Positions 58,149 to 64,000 of a stretch of 64,000 nt of DNA are shown piece after piece. Numbering within the stretch: position 1 is the stretch's first letter; every line of letters starts with the position of its first letter. Made by a program: the position numbers and the translations under genes. The DNA is from Nipponacmea schrenckii (lineage: Eukaryota; Mollusca; Gastropoda; Lottiidae). The notes beneath the pieces are model-generated. The model made no database searches. It had not been told where the DNA came from and saw only the letters and a program-made list of their open reading frames with translations. The DNA lies in NCBI GenBank assembly GCA_030562195.1, contig JAUJPP010000005.1, positions 31,669,106 through 31,733,105 on the forward strand, given 5' to 3'.

Positions 58149-59130
58149 CTAAAATAGATAATATGGTTAGAGTATGGAAGCCAGCTTCGGCAACGCCAAC
58201 GAGAAGTCGAGAGACTACAAAGCTCGCTTTCGAAAAATTTTCTCGTGGGCAAGGAAAATGTCCTCTCTTTCTCGTAAGCTAGGAATATTTTTCACGCTTT
58301 CTGTCATTTTTTATTGATCTTTATCAGCGCGTAACACATAATTATTCAAAGTTTAGCTATTGTTTCATGCATCCAGTGTTTTGCTCGTTTATTAAGTATT
58401 GAAACCCATATCCGTCCTTCCGTTTATTTTAGAGTTGGGCAATAAACGACGAAAAAATGGAATTATTTATTACGCCTTTACAGTCGAGATATTATCGTGG
58501 CGATATTATCACGATATTGGAACTATTTATAATTCATGTTGACAAGATTTCTGATACTTCATTGGATAAGATATATTTTTGGTGTAAAAATTTGAATTGG
58601 AAAAAGAATCATTTCCATTTGTAATTAAACTCTTCGGTATTGTGAGTGTAAATAGTAAATTACAAATGTAGCTATATAAAATTTGACATTTGGTTTCTAT
58701 AAATAATTTTTTTTCTTAAACTCGAGATTATCGAAAATTACAAACGAGAGATTGTTAGCATTAAAAATATATTTCTGACTTAGTGCTTGATTATACATAA
58801 GCACATCAATTTCTTTTCTAGGGGCTACATAGAATTATTACATCTGATAGGCTACCAAAAATCCTCGTTATTAATCATAATGATGAGTTTTAATTTCGAA
58901 TTTAAGCCCATTGGCTTTAAATCAAACTTACGTTTAGATTAACTTCAGTAACGACCCTTTCGAGGTGGTGGTGATGATTAACATATCAGAACGAGCAATT
59001 AGAAAGTTCAATGACGTTCAATGTGTTTCATTATCATGTTTGAATTTTAAAAGAGCCCCCATCGCACTTTTATAGTTATGTTTTGAAAAGATGTTTGTGG
59101 AATAAGATACGTTTCATTAGAAGCCTAAGG
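58149..59130. other. Non-coding region upstream of the P450 exons
   Basis: I looked for further P450 exons here and found none. A patch at 58436-58520 has GATATTATCGTGGCGATATT-like palindromes resembling the interior of the element at 51767-52248, so a decayed relative may be present. The rest is AT-rich and featureless. Confidence 0.4.
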
Positions 59131-59389
59131 ACATGCAGATGCAATACAATTTGCAAAACGCATTTTTATTGTCGAATAGTTTGGACAATCTACAGTGGAT
59201 AAAACAGATCCAAACAGCTTTAAAAGTTTTTTCTATACTGGCAAGAAAAAAGACAACGCACCCACTAATTGCCAACCAAACCAACATAACGTACCCTATA
59301 ACGGCCCAGTATTCCCTCGACCCCTACTACCTACCGATCGCCGACCAGCAACCAATCCAGCTATCCATATCCCACGCACCAGCGACTTC

Positions 59390-59705
59390 ATCACAACACA
59401 GATCTACTAACAACACAGCCTACCCACCCAGAGATAACCATTGACCTACCCACAAAACAGCCTATCCATCCAGAGACAACCATCGACCTACCCACCCAGA
59501 GATAACCATCGAGCTACCCACAACACAGCCCACCTATCCAGAGATAACCATCGACCTACCCACAACACAGCCTACCCACCCAGAGATAACCATCGACCTA
59601 CCCACAACACAGCCTACCTATCCAGAGATAACCATTGATTTACCCGGAACACAGACTTCCAACGCAGAAATAACAATCGACCTATCTTCAGAACAGCCTA
59701 ATAAC
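59390..59705 (+). repeat. 42-bp coding-type minisatellite (seven units)
   Basis: GAGATAACCATCGACCTACC followed by CACAACACAGCCTACCCACCCA recurs at 42-bp steps (59431, 59473, 59541, 59583, 59625, 59667), with one shortened unit at 59499. Because 42 is a multiple of three it can encode a 14-residue repeat. In one frame this is ITIDLPTTQPTHPE; in another RDNHRPTHNTAYPP. The shortened unit breaks both frames. It lies at the head of a decayed retroelement. Confidence 0.85.
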
Positions 59706-60690
59706 AATCGGCCTTACCAACATGAGAAACGAACACCAGTCAACCATTTCACACTCAAAAGGAGGAAGAACCCCTTTTAAGGTGGTTTCCAAGGTTTTGC
59801 AGTGTCCCCATCATGGTTTGACTATCCTTACCCTTCAGCAGCAAGGTCAACCAGCGTTCACGTTAACATTTTTTAGTTTCAGCGAATATAGTATTCAACT
59901 TAACTCAAGCCATGTCAACTTCGAAACGTCCAACATTAAGAGCAATGCCGCTAAAGAATGAAGTTTCGAAACGAAGAAAGTAAAAATGTTCTGGCACCCG
60001 TTGGCTGTAATATTACTCCGTCACCAAGTTCATCGGCGAGCATCTAAGTGATCAGATTATTGGTAGTGAAATAGACCATGATTAGTGGGCCTAATACCTC
60101 TGCAACAGCTACCGGTTTAAAGGAGCAGGTAGTTCCGGTAACGCCATCTTCACGCACATGAGCTAATCCCATTTAAGATAATACTCAAATTAATAAAAGT
60201 AATAGTTGGTCTATAGTTTCGAAACCAAATCCTTTTACAACTGATTACGAGGAGGATTGTCCTCCTTCTCTTAAGGCTTACACAACTGGGTTCTAATATA
60301 TCCCAAGCATAGGGAAAATGTTTATAATGGCGAATATTATGTTGACCTCTCGGTCTCGCTAATCCGGTTGATCTCGATAGCATTGAAAGACGTTTGGCTT
60401 TTTCAAGAGGGAAAATGATTGCTTTTCAAAATCAAAGAAAAGTCAAATTACTAACAAAGGCTAATGGACCGATTTATTTTAGCTTTTATGGCAGTATATT
60501 TGATGGCGAATCCCAAAGAAACGCAGGGTACTAGTATGCTAAAATACATAGTCAAACAAGGATGGGAGCATGAGTACAAGGCATGGGACGGAATTGCTAT
60601 GACAAACAATTTCGTCTAAAACCTTCTCACAACATGGAGAATCACGAGATTAGTGGGCAATGATATTATTGAACCGGTCACAGAGCCTTA
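59706..60690 (+). other. Unassigned stretch before the gypsy pol remnant
   Basis: No domain is visible. Its position between a repetitive low-complexity segment and the RT remnant suggests decayed gag and protease, but I see neither a zinc knuckle nor a DTG/DSG motif. Confidence 0.3.
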
Positions 60691-60699
60691 GGATTGGTA

Positions 60700-61730
60700 A
60701 TAACAATCTGTGTGGGTCAAGTGAGACTATGTGTAGATCTTAGACAATTCAATAAAACAGTCAAACGGGAGAGATATGTTTTACCTATACGTTTGAAGAT
60801 ATTTCACATACTAGTAAACTTAGTGGTGCCGCTCGTCATAAATCAAGATTAAATGCTTCCGGTACCTTTCATCAAGTACATTTAGATTAAGAAAGTCACA
60901 GGTTAAAAGGCTTCCTTCATTTTGGTATTTCAAGTTCCCTGGAAATCTTCATGAGAATTATGAACAATGAATCTTTCAGGTAATAAAAGATGTTGCCGTT
61001 TATATAGTTGGTATATTTATTGTTGGTATAACAATGGAGGAACATGATAACAATTTAGACGCTGCTCTGCAGAGAATTAAAGAAAGTGGATGAAAGCTCA
61101 GTAGAGATTAATGTCGCCAAACAGAGATATACCTAAAGGTATAATTCCACATTCAGACAAATTTTCTGCGATTAATAACCTCCAGAATCATACTAATGCT
61201 GCTGAATTGCGCAGAATAATTGGTATAATAAACTATTTAGAATGTTATATACCAAATTTGTCAAATACTATAAAACCTTTGGATGATTTTCTGAGAAAAA
61301 TGTATCGTGGACATGGGATAAAGCTCATTTTGACATCTAGTCCTGCTCTAGGAGTATTGGATATCAAGAAACCTACAATGGTCAGTGCTTATGCCAGTCA
61401 AAATGGTATAGGTGGTGCGATTATGCAACAACACAATGACATTTGGAAACCTGTTGCATTCTAGAACATTAACTGATGCTGGAAATTAGTATGCTAAAAT
61501 TGAGAAAGAGTGTTTGTCATTATTGTTGGCTAGTGAAACATTGATAATATTTATATTCCTATAGATTAGTATGTGATCATAAACCTCTCATTCCGTTAAC
61601 AAAAAGGAAAGACATTGATCAAGTTCCAGTTCGCTGTCAAAGATTTCTTATTCCCTTAATGCTGAATAAGCTGAATATTCTTCAGGCAAAACAATGATAG
61701 TATGATACGTTGTCAATGGGTATATTTAGA
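60700..61730 (+). pseudogene. Decayed Ty3/gypsy reverse transcriptase/RNase H
   Basis: Plus-strand frames give RLCVDLRQFNKTVKRERYVLP (about 60730), VAVYIVGIFIVGITMEEHDN (about 60990, where YxDD is lost), then AAELRRIIGIINYLECYIPN, SSPALGVLDIKKPTMVSAYA (first RNase H acid eroded), NGIGGAIMQQHNDIWKPVAF and CDHKPLIPLTKRK (about 61575). Order and spacing fit ordinary Ty3/gypsy pol with deletions. It is not the Gmr1-like copy at 5613: the sequence, strand and age all differ. Confidence 0.75.
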
Positions 61731-62009
61731 ACAATAAATAGTTCATGGCCAGAGTCTGATAAACAATTGAAAAAATACACGTCAGGCAACTATAAATGAT
61801 TAAACGTTGCAAATTGTATTACGAAATGTTAGAAATGGTTGTAATAAACGTGATGTTATTCCGAAAATTCTTTTATTATTTTTCTGTGAGATGGATTATT
61901 AATTTACGGTAGTAGAAAAGTTATACCAAAGTCAATGCGTTAAGAAATGATTGATAGTATTCATGATAAATGAAAACAATTGTTATGGATGGACACAACT
62001 ATAATATTT

Positions 62010-64000
62010 ATTACTTTCAACGTTTCAATGTGGTTCTCACACCGTCATCAGGAATAGAAACAAGAAAGTGAATATATATAGGCAACAATAACAACAAGAA
62101 TGAATTAAATAAGCACACTAAGGAAGCCATTATAATAATGAAGGCAGAGGAGATAATACGGGATTAGAGAAACAGGGAACAGGAAGCCAATGAAAGAGTG
62201 GAAATAATGCTAAAGATAGATCAAAGAGATCAAAGAAGAACGGTGTCCCATATCCTCGGTAGATGGTATCCTTGGTTTCTATTGAGGGTGGGTTGCAGTT
62301 TCCTTATGAGGATACTTTCATGGTATTTACGGGTTGAATCGTCAAGGAGAATGGTAATCAGATTCGTTCCATTGTATGGCGTGGTTCGGATTTTCTATGA
62401 GATGCTGGCTCAGGGCAGACTTTCATTGGTCATAGTACATGAGGTCTTATGTTGTCTAATACTCATTTTCAACGGTTGTCTAATTCTCATTTTCAACGGT
62501 TGTCTGCTTTCTCCGATGTACGTAATTTCACATTTACAGTTGACTTGGTATACGATGTCCTTTTGTATATCGTTGTTTTGGGTTGTGGGGTTGGTTCTGC
62601 CATTGGCTTTAAGACACGATTTGAGGTTTGCTATAGTCTTGAATCTGGTCGTAATATTAGTGAGTTTTATGATAGTTCTACTAATTTGGTAGCTGGCGGG
62701 CCCTACAAATGGAATAGTAAAGTTGATAGGTGGTTCATCAGGTGTGGTGGTTTTTCTAGTAGTGTTAACTGCTTTTATGGTTTCTGCAATAAGTTTTCGA
62801 GGGTAATGGTTGTATCTGTTGAGTACTTTAATTAGGTGGTATATTTCGGATTGGTAACTATCTCGATCACTGCATAGGGATTTGGTTCTGGTTACTAGGC
62901 CTTGATGGTGTTCTTCTTAGTGAGGCTGGGGTAGTTAGATTCCAATTTTATATATTGATCTGTGTGCGTCGGTTTCCCATAAGTAATCCACGGATCTGTT
63001 GGTAGACGTTATTAGCCCAAGTAAAATATGTGGAGGAGATACATGCTTCTAAGAGGGCCATGATGTTAGCAGTGCTGATGGTGGGGCTGAGTTTATCACA
63101 TCGTAGCTTACCATTGGAACACAGGTTTGGTTAATAGCGGTGATATTTGTTGAAAAGTGGATGAATCTTGAATGTATGAACTGGCCAATTTGTTTAATGG
63201 TGACAGTAGCTGGGATAAGAATTGTGCGGTGAAGTAGAAGACACTTCCTCTGGAGCAGACAAGGATGCGGATCTTTATGTATTTTGATGGTTGCTCGGGC
63301 ATACGGGGCTGTGCAATTGATAGGCATGAGTTTGTTGAAGTCTTCTGTGGTAAAATCTCCTTTATCAAACATAGATTTCAACAGGGTTTTATGTTTCTTT
63401 TCCATGGTGGAGATTGAATCTCTAGACAGCTTCTTGTAGTTTTATGTGCTTGGTTTACGATTTCTTCATATCAATAATTACAGCAGCTTTGCCTTTGTCA
63501 GCTTCCACTATTTGGATGGTGTTATCTTCTTGAAGTTCTTTCATGGCCCTTCTTTCGGTCGGATAGGTTGTCCTTGGTAGATGTATGGGTCTTCTTGAGT
63601 ATATCAACATTTTGGTGTTGTAGGTAGTCTACGTTACCATTTGGTGCAAGTTGGTACAGACCCTTCTCTATATTAGCAATTAAGTTAGGAATGTTCGGCT
63701 TTCCGGGTGTGGGGATGAACTTCAGGCCTTTGGACAGCAGAGCAATTTTGTCTTGGGACAGAGTCTTCTTGCTTAAATTCACTACTGCTTTTTCTCATAG
63801 TTGTTGATGGCGGTGGTTGTTCTGTTTTCTGGTAGCTGTTTGAGGTTCAGGAATTTGTTTAGTTGTTTCTGCTTGATTTTGGAATCAAGTGTGTTGTTGG
63901 ATTTCTCTTGGCGTTGTCGTAACATTAGGTAATCATTATTCATGATGGTCATTTGGGAAATACCAAGTGTGGAGAGAGAATCAACATGAGTATTTGGTGG
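62010..64000 (-). mobile_element. Second Penelope-like element (PLE-2), truncated by window end
   Basis: On the minus strand from the right edge: NLSKKTLSQDKIALLSKGL and FIPTPGKPNIPNLIANIEK (63782-63650) are the typical PLE N-terminal core. ARATIKIHKDP (63320) and MVSYDVINS (63110) are RT blocks, followed by INFTIPFVGPASYQISRIIK (about 62720). A GIY-YIG domain has IVYQVNCKCEITYIGES and QPLKMRIRQ (62570-62480), where a 21-bp unit is duplicated. The 3' end near 62050 reads CTGATGACGGTGTG..GAAACGTTG, the usual PLE terminus. Stops break the frame. It is distinct from PLE-1, lacking its SGNH region in view. Confidence 0.85.

Noticed and set aside
62198..62835. Plus-strand frames of 164 and 128 codons near the right edge
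   Set aside because: They are antisense to the PLE-2 reverse transcriptase and GIY-YIG region and are hydrophobic by chance.

Overview
This is a 64 kb window of AT-rich metazoan nuclear DNA: genes carry spliceosomal introns, and non-LTR, LTR and Penelope-like retroelements, MITEs and minisatellites are abundant. The gene set (LAMTOR5, a CYP4-type P450, an F-box/WD40 protein, a mGluR-like Venus flytrap receptor, a ten-cysteine prokineticin/astakine-like peptide) and degenerate repeats carrying the phrase 'aagggcaataactcaaa' suggest a lophotrochozoan, most likely a mollusc. The species cannot be named from sequence alone. Layout: 1-98 end of a MITE; 364-845 (+) small secreted ten-cysteine peptide gene; 1170-14223 a three-level nest of retroelements, all on the minus strand. 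In that nest a LINE (5' part 11984-14223, 3' part 1170-2049) is interrupted by a Penelope-like element (2050-11983), which is itself interrupted by a 6.0 kb LTR retrotransposon (5613-11629) with near-identical LTRs and a CATT target duplication. The LTR element has the order gag-PR-INT-RT-RNaseH, the mark of the Gmr1-like branch of Ty3/gypsy. The Penelope-like element encodes an SGNH-hydrolase-like region in front of its reverse transcriptase and GIY-YIG endonuclease. 17357-34144 (-): seven-exon gene for a 1429-residue receptor with a signal peptide, two tandem mGluR-like Venus flytrap modules, one transmembrane helix and a 375-residue disordered tail ending in a PDZ-type motif. It has no 7TM, kinase or cyclase domain, and is the most unusual gene here. 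Its 9.9 kb first intron holds LINE remnants and minisatellites. 38033-49870 (-): thirteen-exon gene for a 663-residue F-box/seven-WD40 protein, probably an SCF ubiquitin-ligase substrate receptor. Its introns hold a 1.4 kb array of a 32-bp repeat, a MITE, hairpins and a 1.66 kb palindromic element ending 12 bp from a coding exon. 51014-54489 (+): four-exon LAMTOR5 (Ragulator/mTORC1 scaffold), divergent from the F-box gene across a 1.1 kb shared upstream region with an ETS-type site. 54490-64000: Tc1-like remnant, a clean 360-bp MITE with 6-bp target duplication, the last four coding exons of a CYP4-type P450 (-), a decayed Ty3/gypsy copy (+), and a second Penelope-like element (-) running off the right edge. 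All exon models were built by eye from splice sites, reading phase and protein-family resemblance. The host genes do not form an operon. Unifying themes are signalling receptors and ligands, ubiquitin/mTOR housekeeping, and very heavy retroelement load.
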